A stretch of DNA of 64,000 bases from Siphonodentalium dalli (taxonomy: Eukaryota; Mollusca; Scaphopoda; Gadilida; Siphonodentaliidae). Of the stretch, positions 47,264-58,955 are shown in pieces. The DNA lies in contig CP136065.1 in the NCBI GenBank assembly GCA_032622095.1, forward strand, positions 205,822,151 through 205,886,150. The letters are read 5' to 3'. The number at the start of each line of letters is the position of its first letter. Positions within the stretch are counted from its first letter, which is position 1. The notes under the pieces were generated by a model. The model made no database searches. It was not told the origin of the DNA and worked only from the letters and a program-made list of their open reading frames with translations. The translations under genes and the position numbers were made by a program.

Positions 47264-47827
47264 ATGTTAGAAGGTTGTGGTCATCGCATCTCTGATTTGA
47301 CAATAAACCGAAGAGACAATGGGTTTGTGCTCTGGAGACTATTATCTCAGAGATCGAAAAATAGATTCGCTGAAGTACAAACAGGATTGATGAAAAGTAC
47401 AATGGCTCTAAGACCAGGATCTCCCTCTTTTCTGCAAGTTGGTCTCCTCGCGGATATTTGCAAACGAGCGAATGTGGAACTTGACGATACAGAAATACCA
47501 ACACTTCAAAAGTTGACCGACAGGCGAATTGCTCGTGGTGATGAGTTCGACTGTCTTTTGGGGATTATTCCTATACTTGGTCCAGATACATTCCCTAGTT
47601 TCCGTGCATTATACACATACATGGTTACCCTCCCGATGACTAGTTGCACCGTTGAGAGGATGTTTTCCACAATGAATCGCATCAAGACCAAAACACGCGC
47701 AAGCATGTTAACAACGCGGTTATCGAGTTTGTCATTGCTTTCGTTCGGTCATGAATTGGCTGATACCCTTGATCACGATGCCATCGTTGACGAGTTTAAG
47801 CTGAAGCCGCGTCGACTTGTCTTCTGA
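47264..47827 (+). pseudogene. hAT-family transposase, C-terminal part
   Basis: The open frame of 187 codons ends naturally at 47827. Residues about 118-187 carry the hAT dimerisation domain: YTYMVTLPMTSCTVERMFST, then RIKTKTRASML, TRLSSLSLLSFGHELAD and DEFKLKPRRL. It most resembles the repressor-of-protein-kinase/ZBED-like hAT group. The N-terminal zinc finger and DDE core are absent, so this is a 5'-truncated copy, though the surviving frame has no stop. The first ATG is arbitrary. Immediately 3', 47833-47870 is an inverted partial copy of the coding segment 47745-47790. Confidence 0.9.
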
Positions 47828-48085
47828 AAACTCAGCCATCGTGATCAAGGGCATCCGCCAATTCATGCTCAGCCAGTTTTGCGGCTTTAAGTCTATTTCA
47901 ACCTCGACACCATGATCGCGACTCGGTTGAATATAAGCCAAAAGCCGCAAAAGTCAAACCATGACCATGTTCCCGTCAATAGACCAGAATAACTTAATGT
48001 GTTCTGGCTGAGATCGTTTCCACATATCTAAGACGTATAAAGCATCATATGGTGACTATGGTATTCCTCGTACATATGTCCGCCG
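47828..48085. other. Inverted partial copy of the transposase end, then unannotated DNA
   Basis: The minus strand near 47866-47835 encodes EHELADALDHDG, matching GHELADTLDHDA of the upstream frame, so the two copies are tail to tail. Confidence 0.65.
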
Positions 48086-48139
48086 CAACAACTATAGTAA
48101 GAAGTCACTTCGACAAGTGAATTCATACCATAGTTGTTG
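48086..48139. repeat. 54-bp hairpin
   Basis: Arms of 25 bp (caacaactatagtaagaagt...), 21 matching, with a 4-nt loop. Confidence 0.6.
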
Positions 48140-48479
48140 TGATGGACTCGCCCGTAAACCGAGCATCATTAGAGGGTAGACTCGTAAAACGATTAGCCGG
48201 CTTCATCCGTGAATAAACCCGATGAATGTGGGGTAAACTCAGCACTTTGAGCCTCCGGGGGGGATGACGTATGTAAGAAATTCTTTGATAGTATCCTTGC
48301 TGTAGTGGTAACACTGCCTGGAGTTTGGATTGAAACTACCGTGGATTATATGATCTAGAAGAATTAGAGACCCTGAATTCATTATTGGGGTGTCATATGG
48401 TTGTTGAAAAGTAGTCTTGATTCCTCTGATAGAAAAGACATCAGCAATGCATAAAGAGACGCCAAATTCGCTCTCAGGG

Positions 48480-48620
48480 CACTTAACATTCAAAACACCC
48501 CCTCCCGGACCCTCACCCATCTCGGGCCTGCGGCCCTCGGGATATGCCTTCGGCATATCGTGCTAGGACCCCCATATAATGATTAGGCCCCCCTATTTAG
48601 GGATCCTAGCTACGCGCCTG
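48480..48620. repeat. GC-rich segment with two short hairpins
   Basis: Contains gggcc-tgc-ggccc and atatgcc-ttc-ggcatat back to back, preceded and followed by C-rich runs (caccccctcccgg, ggcccccctatt). Probably the end of a MITE; class not identified. Confidence 0.45.
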
Positions 48621-48630
48621 CATGGGGCTT

Positions 48631-48711
48631 ACTTCAGAATCAAATCAGTCCAATATGTACCTATGTGAATATATGGGTTCAATATGAACCTATTTGCACC
48701 AGAATATGTTG
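48631..48711 (-). mobile_element. Family-A MITE fragment
   Basis: 'ttcagaatcaaatcagtcca' to 'agaatatgttg', the inverse of the family-A left end. Confidence 0.55.
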
Positions 48712-48829
48712 GATGACTCCCCTGATGTCTAATCGATTGTCGTACATGCTATATGCTATCTATCTGTCTATGAATATTGAAATATCGGATTATGTCTGAG
48801 TTTCTGTTGAAATGTTTATTGGACTTGTC

Positions 48830-49745
48830 TAAGTAGCATCAACACCGTTTATAGGAAGGCAACAGAGAATGTAGCATGTGTAGCTAACGGTCAAGCACCA
48901 ACTATGTTTTAGAATATATTTATATGCTTTTCGGTCTTAATCTTTGAATTTTGAAATCCTGCTTCAATATGGGACACGAACGACCAGTGTCACATGTTTC
49001 AAGTTTCGAGCAATCCGTGCGGTCATGATCAGCAATAGAACACCGTGCACATACGATTCTTTTACTTTTATAATTTTCTTACACATGATCATACCTCTGA
49101 CATTTAACCCTTTACCCAACAAAACGGCAAAAATCGGCCAAATAAAGCTTCAACCGCCTAAAATATCTTCGGTCTGTCTCAATAGAACCATACAAATATG
49201 GATATCATTGGAACCGGCTCCTTGACCACATTGTAATAGTTACAGTTATGCCCTGTGCCAATGCATTCTCTTATATATGCGAGTCGATCATAGGTCGCCT
49301 CGCATATATAAGAGAATGCATTGGCCTAAAAAGAAATTTTTTAACACTTTTTACCATTTTTCCTTACATTCTTTAACAATTTTATAATTTTTTCTTACAT
49401 TTTTTAACAATTTTTATAATATTTTTCTACATTCTTTGACAATTTTATCATTTTTAATATGTGTTAAGCCAGTGCATTCTCTTATATATGCGAGGCGACC
49501 TATGGTCGACTCGCATATATAAGAGAATGCATTGGCACAGGGCCGTTCTGTTGGGTAAAGGGTTAAACCTGGCAATTGATTTGGTACATATAGTACATCT
49601 AGTACACATAGTCAGTTCCGTAATCAAACAGTCAAATTTAAACGACGGCGGACGTTCGCACATATTGAAGGTCAGAAGTTAACTATGCAGATGCACTATT
49701 TCCGTCAACTGTCCTTGAACATCTACAAGCAGATGCTATCTTAGA
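48830..49745 (-). pseudogene. Retroposon ORF1 (gag-like), copy 3
   Basis: Homologous to 14563-15310 and 28120-29405 ('gtcatgatcagcaatagaac', 'cgtgcacatacgattctttt', 'gacggcggacgttcgcacat'). Minus sense, heavily decayed, split by the MITE at 49108-49562. Its 3' part is missing. Confidence 0.68.
49108..49562. mobile_element. TTAA-type palindromic MITE, subfamily 1, 455 bp
   Basis: TTAA at 49104-49107 and 49563-49566, CCCTTTACCCAACA termini, modules at 49257-49325 and 49470-49535, and a longer T-rich spacer (three 'ttacattctttaacaatttt' units). Confidence 0.92.
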
Positions 49746-50391
49746 CACGGGTGTTTCTCCTTATCTTTGTTATGGATGAACGCAGTATATCTTAGCGCGA
49801 CCAGAAACTTTCTTTTCATATAATATCGAACAAGTTGGGAGAGACTATCAGCTGCAGCAACAACAACACAGTATATATACCATTGTACACGCAAATACCA
49901 GATATTATTGTTTAATGCCATGTCCATCATTGCACTTGAGTGTAATCGGGAGAGAAGTATCATATAAGTGCCGAATTTATGTATTTATATCCATATATGG
50001 CGAATAAATATGTTTAAACTATCTGGTTTTGCATATGTAGCCGATTCATATATATCGCCGATTCCGAAATATCGACTAAATTCTCTAATTCTCAATTCTT
50101 GGTAATATTTAAAGTCGTGTGATGTTTAACCGACACGGAATTCTTGAAGAATTGTTGGTTATATAAGCGTGAGATTGATTATCTGCATTCTATCAGCAGA
50201 GATGCACTTGTTAGTCCAGTTAGGACATATGTAGCTGATATTGGTCGTCCATAAATATCATGTAATGGCATGTCAACCACTAACACTGAATGTCGTCACA
50301 CTGCAGACAAATTTAGATTAATGTGCATCGGATAACCCTCAGTAACATCGACACGTAGCATGGATCATTACTTTTTAGTTGTTTTAGAGTG
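49746..50391. other. Unannotated stretch
   Basis: Nothing recognised. Confidence 0.45.
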
Positions 50392-51262
50392 CAACATATC
50401 CTCATGCAAATATGCTCATATTGACAGGGGGGTCGGATCATTTGTTGTACCCACCCACCCACACCGCCAAATTATTTTCCGTTTTCGGCAGTTTTTTCCG
50501 ACCATTTTTTGACACCCACCCCCCCTTTTAACACTAAAACAGATATTTGCGGGGGGAAATTCACTGTAAACAGCTGTATATGAATTTCTGTGCACACTAT
50601 TTATCATGGATGTTAACATGGACATGTAAATAGGAATGAGTCATTTTGAGGTCATTCGGCCAAAAAAACATGGCTGCCAGCGGCCATCTTGGATTTCAAA
50701 ATTTGCAACAAAATACACCACGATAACTGCCTGCAGTCAGTTTACCAGTTAGAATTACATTATTTCTCTCATTCAAAGTGGTTTGAAGCCCAACTCATTG
50801 CCAAAACACTAAAAAAAACAAGCAGGAAATTCTTTTTTTAGTTGCGGAAAAAATTGCTTGTTGGTGGCTTTGACCATACGTGCCGATTTTTTTTTTCACC
50901 CCCCCCCCCCCTGATATTGGACGAAAATATTCACATAGGTATACATATTAGACGGATTTGATTGTGAAAGAAGCCCACAGTGAGCGTATGTATACCCGTT
51001 ATTGTGTTGGATGGCGCGGACTGCAGTGAACTTGAGACACATTATAACGATCGTGCATCTGCTATAAATCGTGTTGATGAACAAAGGCAGATTAAATAAT
51101 GCAAATATGGGCATATTTCCTATGGAAATAGTCCCATATCGGACTACTTAAAAACACGCGTTCTATATATGTCCATATATTGTGGTTAAATAATGCCAAT
51201 ATGAGCGCATTTTGCTCATTAAAATACGCCCGTTATGTGCTTATCTTCACGGGAACAGGCTG
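50392..51262 (+). mobile_element. Family-A MITE, copy 5 (interrupted)
   Basis: Starts caacatatcctcatgcaaat and ends cacgggaacaggctg; interrupted by the element at 50425-50913. It is a diverged relative in which the interior shares 'cgttattgtgttggatggcgcgg' with other copies only loosely. Confidence 0.65.
50425..50913. mobile_element. Nested MITE with CAGGGGGG termini
   Basis: Begins caggggggtcgg and ends with a C-run plus ctg, i.e. inverted CAGGGGGG. Near-duplicated flanks are atattga and atattgg. No ORF. A hAT-like class is suggested but not proven, because the duplication is imperfect. Confidence 0.6.
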
Positions 51263-52149
51263 TATAATGGGTTGCTTTACGACAGCCGTAACAGCAAATT
51301 ACCCAATCTGCGCATAAGTCTACCTTAACATTATGATGGGACCAAATACTGATACGTAGATGAAGCGGTGACCCGTATAACCACTGCATATAGGGACTTC
51401 TGACTCCACAACATTGCGAGCCGTGAAGAGAAATAAACACCTAAAAAGTAAATTCCCCGATAGTTTCGAGTATATCTTCAAAATCCGATGAAACTTTTTG
51501 GAAGATAATCTCTTACCTGTTACCAACATATATGATAACTAAAATATGATGAGTGGCTACTCCAATAAACACAAATTGAATGGGATTAGTCCAGTTTCCA
51601 AAAATTCAAATGTCAGAATTTTCGATTAAAGACATATTATGGACTTGTTTGAATGTGTGAAACTGATAAGTTAGTACTCCGACACAATGACAAACTGGGG
51701 AATGTAGCATTCTACTAACATCGCCGAAAATTTCATCTCGATTCGGGACGCCACTATCAGCGATAAACTAACACAAATTATTTCGCCATCGAGAGTCATT
51801 GCATTTAATTAATAAATAAGAATGGCGGTGTGTGTGGTCAATTAGGATTAATATTCGTAAAAATCACAACTTTGAGCATGATTATTCTCGAATTCTATTT
51901 CATCAATCTACCGGAGTGTTTCACATCACTTTAACAAGTGGTCATCTCATTGGTAACATGGATAATGAAACTAACCGATATGACATTCCTCATCTACTGA
52001 ATTAGGAATGGCCAGTCTCATGTCAGTATTGAATCCAGTATATACTTATTACAAGTTGAATGAGTTTTCTCCCCTCATAACATTTTTGTGACGTATGTAT
52101 TGAGCACCACCTCTGCAGAATCGGTGCGCTCACAAGTATGCAAGTAGTC
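51263..52149. other. Mostly unannotated; one repeat fragment
   Basis: 51838-51942 is a diverged inverse relative of the 46312-46440 sequence (ends 'ggagtgtttcacatcacttt'). Nothing else recognised. Confidence 0.45.
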
Positions 52150-52490
52150 AGTGGGTCGACATTATCCACAAGGGTGTCCTAGCGGGGAAGTCGTACACAT
52201 CGCAGTGGGCGGTAGACCTATTCTACCATGGGTCCATACGCGGGACGTCATACGTGTAACTGACTGAGCCAGGTTAACTCAACAACAACGTCTAGAAGTG
52301 AAGCAGTACCAAAGTGGACCAGGAACTAAGTAGTACTCAAGTGTCGTTCAATTGATGTCTCACGAGATACAGCCCCACTATTGTATCACCAGGGCCCATG
52401 CACCACCCTCACGGGATGCTCCCGGCGGTAAACAAGAAGCCGCATTAATGGGAGGTTGACGTATTCTATCGAGGGCCCACACGGGAGACG
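52150..52490 (-). repeat. Family-D interspersed repeat, one partial plus one fuller copy
   Basis: Shares 'ggtagacctattctaccatg', 'gtctcacgagatacagcccc' and 'caccctcacgggatgctccc' with the copies at 15640 and 30880. Two partial copies sit in tandem. Confidence 0.6.
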
Positions 52491-53044
52491 CCCCAAATGT
52501 ACCACCACCGAGGACATCGCGTTCCAGCGGCAGTCGTGTTGCTGTCGACGGCACGCTACTTAGAAACGATAAGCTTTATTAACGATGGCGTCCTCGGGAG
52601 AAACGGTGCGTGCGCACGTTCGGTTTCTCTTTCTGATGAATGTATTCAGGGTAACTATAAAAGGCAGGCTTATCTGATCCCATCAGGGTATCTGGCTAAG
52701 TTGCTTCGCTTCTTTTATTTGTGTCTTTAATCATTGATTGTTCCCGTATAAAAGTCACGCAACTCATAAATAAGAGATTTTGTGTGAGGGCAAATTTTTT
52801 CCACTAATATCGGATCCTAAACATATATACATTGTCTGCTCTCTTCTTAATTTACCCTTATATCAATGAATTGAGGAGATTGTTTAGGGATCATATATTT
52901 GTAAATAATTCCTTATAATCCTAAGTTTTTGGAATTGAATATATTATACAACGATGTACAAAGCAAAACAAGTTCACCGACGAGTGAAAGAATGGAGTTC
53001 CAATAGCAATAATGCATTAAAGGGGGACTGTAGACTAAATCCGT
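52491..53044. other. Unannotated stretch
   Basis: A 77-codon frame at 52497-52730 is not recognised. Confidence 0.35.
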
Positions 53045-53345
53045 TAATTATTTTTTACCATCTCCTTTATACTCAACAGAATATATGCAACAAATTAATG
53101 AATTTGAGCCATGGATTAGTGCAAAATACAATCATCTGCTCTATGAACGATGCAAACAACATGGTAATTATAATGAAAATGAATTTATGATTCCAGTAAT
53201 AAATTCATTTTCATTATAATTGCCATGTTGTTTGTATTGTTCATACGGTAAGTGGGTGTATTTGGCACTATTCCATGGCTCAAAGTGATTCATTTGTTGC
53301 ATATATTCTGTTGAGTACAAAAGGAAATGGTCCCAAAAATGGCCG
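53045..53345. repeat. Inverted duplication of a coding-like segment
   Basis: About 145 bp at 53045-53190 recurs in reverse complement at 53198-53345 with a loop of about 10 nt. Both arms stay open in the same reading frame despite about 10-15% divergence: plus arm YSTEYMQQINEFEPW and AKYNHL; minus arm YSTEYMQQMNHFEPW and AKYTHLPYEQYKQHGNYNEN. Confidence 0.8.
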
Positions 53346-53407
53346 GACATGACACGTGCAGCGAGAAAATGATGTAAGATAATTAATAATACTATTAGAA
53401 ATTTCAT
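53198..53407 (-). CDS. Unrecognised short frame with signal-peptide-like start
   Basis: From 53407 the minus strand encodes a hydrophobic start (MKFLIVLLIILHHFLAARV), then HFWDHFLLYSTEYMQQMNH, EPWNSAKYTHLPYEQYK and HGNYNENEF. After that it runs through the hairpin loop to a stop at 53168. The body looks like genuine protein rather than chance: Trp, Tyr, His and Cys positions are retained in the inverted second copy. I cannot assign a family. It may be a captured exon of a secreted or luminal enzyme, or part of a transposon ORF. The C-terminus is certainly truncated by the inversion. Confidence 0.35.
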
Positions 53408-53750
53408 ATATTTGGTATTCTATATGTGTATTGGTGACGGTTGTGTCATTAAACGGTTAAACCGATACCCCATGCATGCACTGAAACTCGCAGAACAAAA
53501 AGAACATATCGCCACCAGCTCCGTCTTATTAGATTCCTAACGTGAAAGTGATCTTCTGTTTTGGCATCAAGGAAGTGTGATCATGACACGTGTATGTCAC
53601 CCATTTTTTCTGTGTCTCTTTTCAGAAAATAAACCAAACAATACACGTTGATCAAATTAGCACATGTTTCGTTTGCATAAATATCTTGATCTATATTAAG
53701 GTTTGTTCCAAATGTCTCTATCAGAATTAACTTCCAATCTATATTGCCGG

Positions 53751-55594
53751 ATTCGTCATATCAAGTTTAAACATCCGAGTTTAAACCTGGTTTAAACCTA
53801 CATTGGCGGTCCAGCCAAACCGGGTCTAAGGGGGCGTTTTTGTCGTTCAGTTGCCAGCTAATTGACAACTCGATTCGGTGATATGATTATGCAATCAAAC
53901 TACCCTCTTACCAATCGGACCAAAAGATAGGCCGATATAATGGTTATTGACAAGTCATAAATTTTCGTGACCGCGTGCACGCTCAATGGATTTATTCATT
54001 GAGAAACAAGTATCGCTCATTGACTATTAATCCGATCTCATTCTGTGTTTAAATCAATTTAACAAAGGTCATGTCTCTCAAAACGAGTTTCACGCTCTGT
54101 TCATCACTTTGTTTGTGGTAGATTTCTGCAAGATGCTTCACCCGCAAAGACAAAATTTGGTGTATTTACATGTATATCTGTATATATTAAAGGGTATAGG
54201 AGCTGTCTATCTGTATGTCCGTTTGTCTGTTCGCAACTGTTCTCAAGTACCCCTGGACCGATTTCAGTTAAATTAGGTGTGGTGATTTGTGTGGTATAAC
54301 GGCGTCAGGTTTTTAACATTTTGATTTAAAAATAAGAAAAAATATAATTTAAAAAAAAAAAATTGTGTTAAATTGTGTAAGGAGTTGAATATAAAAAAGA
54401 CACAAAATTTAAAATTTAAATTAACATTTGTTTGCTTTAAATTTAATTAAATTTTTTTTAAATTAAAATGTTCAAATGATCAAAATGTGCGCAAAGCCCC
54501 ACTGGCGCTGAATAAAGTCTCCATAATCGAGTCAATCCTGGACCAAGAGGCCAGTCAAGTAAAGGCAATTTGCTTATGAGTGCACACATAAGCGGCATCT
54601 GAACTGTTGGAAGTGGGAAACCATGCAGAGGGACAGCTTTTAATAAAGAAATATATAACATGCGTTGATTTTTTTTCAATGTCATAAATTTCCCGTCATG
54701 CAGAAAATAAAAAAGGTTCCCAGGTTTTTAACTGGTAGAATATTATGGAAATTAAGGTAGTAGCCAGAGTAGAGCTTTGTGTGGCATGATCTACATCAAA
54801 ATAAATTATCAAATTTGACTCATATTGCAATATAAGTTTAGGATTGCAAACTATGTGTATAGCAGTAGTATCGTTTTGGTGTCAAAATTAAAACGTTGAA
54901 CTCTTCAAATGAATTCGTAGAAAACACCAGTATTTGTGATTGCCACAAGCCAAAAACAAAACAAAACCACAAGTTAGTTGTAAAAATCATATATTAAGGA
55001 AATTGTCCATATCTGAGCAAAGCTCGCGTGCGAATGAATCAACTGTGACATGAGCACACCAGTTGGCAATCGCCACTTAGACACGCCCTCACTCGATATT
55101 ATTTACAGCTCCACCATTTGACTGATTGCTTGACAATTCTAAACCGCGATGGAAGAAAAGACGGATTCGTCATCTCAAGTTTAGCCTCGATAAAGCTGGT
55201 TTAGCTGGACCGCCGAATTAGATGGTTTAGTTGCTGGTTTAAGCTTATAAAACGCAAAAACAATATTGAAATTGACAAAAACTTATCCCCATACGCTTTA
55301 TATGTGTGACTGCTTCTCGCTTATAAATTTCCAATCAAAATATGACCGCTGTCGTAATTATTGATTTTCGCAATCAATAAAACGAGGCGGTCCGCATTAG
55401 GAAAGTACGTTTAATTATATCGACGACACAGAGACACTACTGCTAAACCACTGCTCTGGCTGGACCAGGTTTAAACCAGAGATGACGAATGCGTCACTTA
55501 GACCTGCGGTCTCGGGTTTAAACCACGGATTTTGCGGACTCACGGCGGTTTAAACCTAGAGGTTTACATAGATCAGGTTTAAACTTGAGATGAC
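53751..55594. mobile_element. Possible element(s) with GTCATNTCAAGTTTAAAC ends
   Basis: 'attcgtcatatcaagtttaa' at 53751 is inverted at 55575-55594 (ttaaacttgagatgac). Between them, 55165-55490 is a tighter pair (attcgtcatctc...gagatgacgaat, 326 bp). Repeated 'ggtttaaacc' and 'tggaccgcc'/'ggcggtccag' occur inside. No ORF was found; limits of the outer pair are uncertain. Confidence 0.45.
54176..54470 (+). repeat. Helitron-like interspersed repeat (family H), copy 2
   Basis: 'gtatatattaaagggtatag', 'ctgtctatctgtatgtccg' and 'ggaccgatttcagttaaatt', then an A/T-rich tail. Same layout as 42205-42480. Confidence 0.5.
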
Positions 55595-55741
55595 CTATAT
55601 GTTTATTTTTGACGCAGCTGCATGTTATATCTACTTGTCTCCGTGACATGCCCAGCGTATACATGCCTGGGACTATATAACATACAAGGCGGCGGTTTTG
55701 AGAAGTTGCATGTGTTTTTGAGACAATATCAATATTTGAAT

Positions 55742-55828
55742 TGCGTGGGATTCGAACTCCTGCCCGTGATGGCGAGCGCGCCTTGCGAATCAAAATCCGA
55801 TGTCGACACCACACGGCCACCGCAGCAT
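55742..55828 (-). tRNA. tRNA-Ser-like pseudogene / SINE head
   Basis: The minus strand shows a box-A-like tggccgtgtggt and a box-B-like agttcgaatccc spaced as in a long-variable-arm tRNA, total about 86 nt. The acceptor and T stems pair poorly, so a functional tRNA is unlikely. A tRNA-derived SINE or pseudogene is the better reading. Confidence 0.5.
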
Positions 55829-55879
55829 CCTCAAAAAGGAAGCTCAAATGGCGCTGTATTCAGACGTCGCACTTAGGAC

Positions 55880-56784
55880 ACTATATGCAGATTTAAAGGT
55901 ATCTCTGCGTTAAGTGTATTTTAATTTTTTCCAATCTATATTTTGATTACTTTTGTTGCGTTGGTGTGTTTGAAATGGGCCGATAAATATAAAAGATAGT
56001 AATAATATACATACTCGTCTACTTGCCTGGTATACTCGGAAAAGACTTTTCGTGGATATAAAATTATAATACCGTGCCTCATTTATTGTTGCATGCTGCA
56101 GTGAGCGGGACGCGGTTTGTCATTTTCAATTTGATAATCCGGATGCGCATTCTTATATGTTGCAGCTACATGTACGACTGTATCATCCTTCGAGGATGGA
56201 TGCCAGTACTGTTGTTTCGTAACACAATCTAATCATGTATTCCGCGCCTCAAATTAATTTATTAGTTACACATTTCCCACTGACTTTGGAGTTCGGTAGT
56301 AACTTCGGCACGCTATCAATTTCATTCCGGGACAATTCCTATAGCTCCCACTGAATACTGATCCGGATTTTAGATGCATATGTGTGTTTGCGAACCCCCA
56401 AACCAAACACAATAAAAAATGACAAGTAACAAAAAACAAAACAAAACAATGCATTGCACGGCTTGCTAAAATTAATCTACATTGGCCATGTTATATCGGA
56501 TTCAGTAGGCACTTACTGGCTCCATGAAATTGATGCAGGGGGTAATCACAAGTGTGTGCATAGTTATTACCTGATTAATTGATGTATTGTTCATTACGCT
56601 TGATTGATGCCATCATGTCAGTAGAACGGCTTCACTAAATAATGAATAGTGATTATTGTGATTTATTATGTGCAAACTCATCACAAAATTGCAGATTGAA
56701 CCAGTAGTTCAATCCAGTGTATTTTGATTGATCACTTCCAGAGGTGATACAAATAAATGCTGAGATTACGACACGGTTCGTGGA
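55880..56784. other. Unannotated stretch
   Basis: Nothing recognised. Confidence 0.45.
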
Positions 56785-56788
56785 TTAA

Positions 56789-57500
56789 ACGGACATGGCT
56801 CATTCGAACCTCCAAATTGTTTTCAACATAATTTGGAGCGACGGATACGATAGGTCGATCAATAAACGAACTATTGATATATCGGCTTCGTGTGCTCTGA
56901 AAAACATTTTGCCAACGTCACAGCCATTTTTCAGCCGTTTTCAACTTTTCACCAGAAGTCAGACATACGCTCTTTATTACTACCATAAAATTATCAGGAA
57001 TAGACTACCACGGAACGCTCTTTTCTGTTTCATGTCGCGCAAATGGCAGCTTTTTGTTTGGGACCCAAACACCGTATTCCCAGTTGTATTTGTAATTACT
57101 TCAATGCGTCTTTTTGGGTAACATAGTGCTCGTAGAAAAGTAATTCAGATATTTATCGACCTATTTCGATACTGAGAAAAATTCAAAAGCGAATAATATT
57201 ATGTGTATTTTGGAGGGTAGTGGGGTAACGTCGCAAGAGCTATACTCTGACCTTCACCCCAAATTGGCATTCACGTTATATTCAACTAATTGACGGATCT
57301 CTTTCGGGTGGTTTTTAAGACACCAAAGTGGGCGGAACATCTTGATATATAAGTGAAATTGCACATACGGGTGGGTGGAGTCGATTTGTGAGTATAGATG
57401 CGCGCTATACGAGTATACCGTTAACTGAGGTCAAGGTCAGAGTATAGCTCTTGCGACGTTACCCCCGCTTCCATTATGGAGCGCAAACCGCTATGTGGCT
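56789..57500 (+). mobile_element. Family-G MITE (TTAA target), copy 2, interrupted
   Basis: TTAA at 56785-56788 and 57501-57504; acggacatggctcattcg and ctatgtggct ends. Homologous to 23626-24041 and split by the MULE-like MITE at 57216-57472. Confidence 0.8.
57216..57472. mobile_element. MULE-type MITE, 257 bp, 9-bp target duplication
   Basis: Terminal repeats of about 40 bp sharing 'gggtaacgtcgcaagagcta' plus 'tactctgacctt'. Flanks attttggag (57207-57215) and attatggag (57473-57481) match at 8 of 9. The uninterrupted family-G copies read 'ttttggagtgcaaacc' and 'ttttgaagcgcaaacc', proving insertion. A 9-bp duplication and long TIR fit the Mutator group. Confidence 0.85.
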
Positions 57501-57504
57501 TTAA

Positions 57505-58137
57505 AGGGACATACTCACGATCGTCCGACCACAATCAGGATAAACTAGTTGATGCAGTGGCATTGATCTGGTGACTACACTTTGATGTGTGGACCAGTTG
57601 AAATAAATTCCACATTCCGTAATCCACCAAGATAAATCTTTATATTTACATAATAAAGTGGAGATTCAAGGTACCCGCTGTGTGTAATGAACCAAAGCCA
57701 CATGTGTGTGTAGAACGAAATACAATTGGATAAACATTGTACACATTTGTGCAGTTCATATGACCACAATAACATGTACGAAATTATAGCATTTAATTCA
57801 ATAAATGTTTATACAAACCTTGTAAACATTGTAAATCTTTACTGAACACAAATTTACACACTATATGATGAACTTTGAACCATTAATGTTTTTATACATA
57901 GATTTCTCACAATTAGATTATTTTTAGTTTTATCAGTAAAGTTATGTCCCTGTATAACCGTCCATTTTACCGACAAGGTAATCAGCTGCGTGTAGGACAG
58001 TTCTACCGGCCCATTTTAATCAATTCCATGGAATTTGCAAACCAAACTTGGTATATTTGATTTGGCTCAGCGAATACCATCGATGCCAAGTCAGACGGTA
58101 GAAGTAAGAGTGACCGATGGTTTGACTGTTGTCTGAC
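57505..58137. other. Unannotated stretch
   Basis: Nothing recognised. Confidence 0.45.
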
Positions 58138-58141
58138 TTAA

Positions 58142-58546
58142 CCCTTTACCCAACAGAACGGCCCTGTGCCAATGCATTCTCTTATATATGCGAGTCGACC
58201 ATAGGTCGCCTCGCATATATTAGAGAATGCATTGGCTTAACACATATTAAAAATGATCAAATTGTCAAAGAATGTAGAAAATATTATAAGAAAAAATGGT
58301 AAAAAGTGTTAAAAAAAGATTTTTTTTAGGCCAATGCATTCTCTTATATATGCGATGCGACCTATGGTCGACTCGCATATATAAGAGAATGCATTGGCAC
58401 AGGGCATAACTGTAACCATCACAATGTGGTCAATGAACCGGTTCCAATGATATCCATATTTGTATGGTGTTATTGAGACAGACCGAAGATATTTTAGGCT
58501 GTTGAAGCTTTATTTGGCCGTTTTTGGCCGGTTGTTGGGTAAAGGG
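58142..58546. mobile_element. TTAA-type palindromic MITE, subfamily 1, 405 bp
   Basis: TTAA at 58138-58141 and 58547-58550, CCCTTTACCCAACA termini, modules at 58167-58235 and 58331-58398. Confidence 0.92.
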
Positions 58547-58955
58547 TTAATATATTGTGATGCACTACAAATGCTTTAGCTAATACTCGAGAACCCATCA
58601 CAATATCAACACTATACCGTAAGTACTATTTTTATATTCCTCAAAGTAATTGGTAAGTGTCCGGAGGGAAAATATCAACGGTGCTAGATATTGGGAAAAT
58701 AACCAAATGGGCGGTGATCGATATTGTGCAGATATACCTGAATCTTTCTCTTGACTTTCTGAAGCATACTATAAACATCGAACATCTTATTTATAAATAT
58801 TATCCTGTCTCCGTGAGGAGGAAGATATACATATGCGCCTGTTATTGTTTGATCGCGAACGAGCACAAATAAACAATGACATTCCCGGGGTGTAATTGAA
58901 TCTTGTAAATAATAATTCAGAGCTAAACAACTATCATATACTCATCGGATATTAA

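Noticed and set aside
55742-55828. Functional tRNA gene
   Set aside because: Internal promoter boxes are present but the acceptor and T stems do not pair properly; listed as a tRNA-like SINE head.
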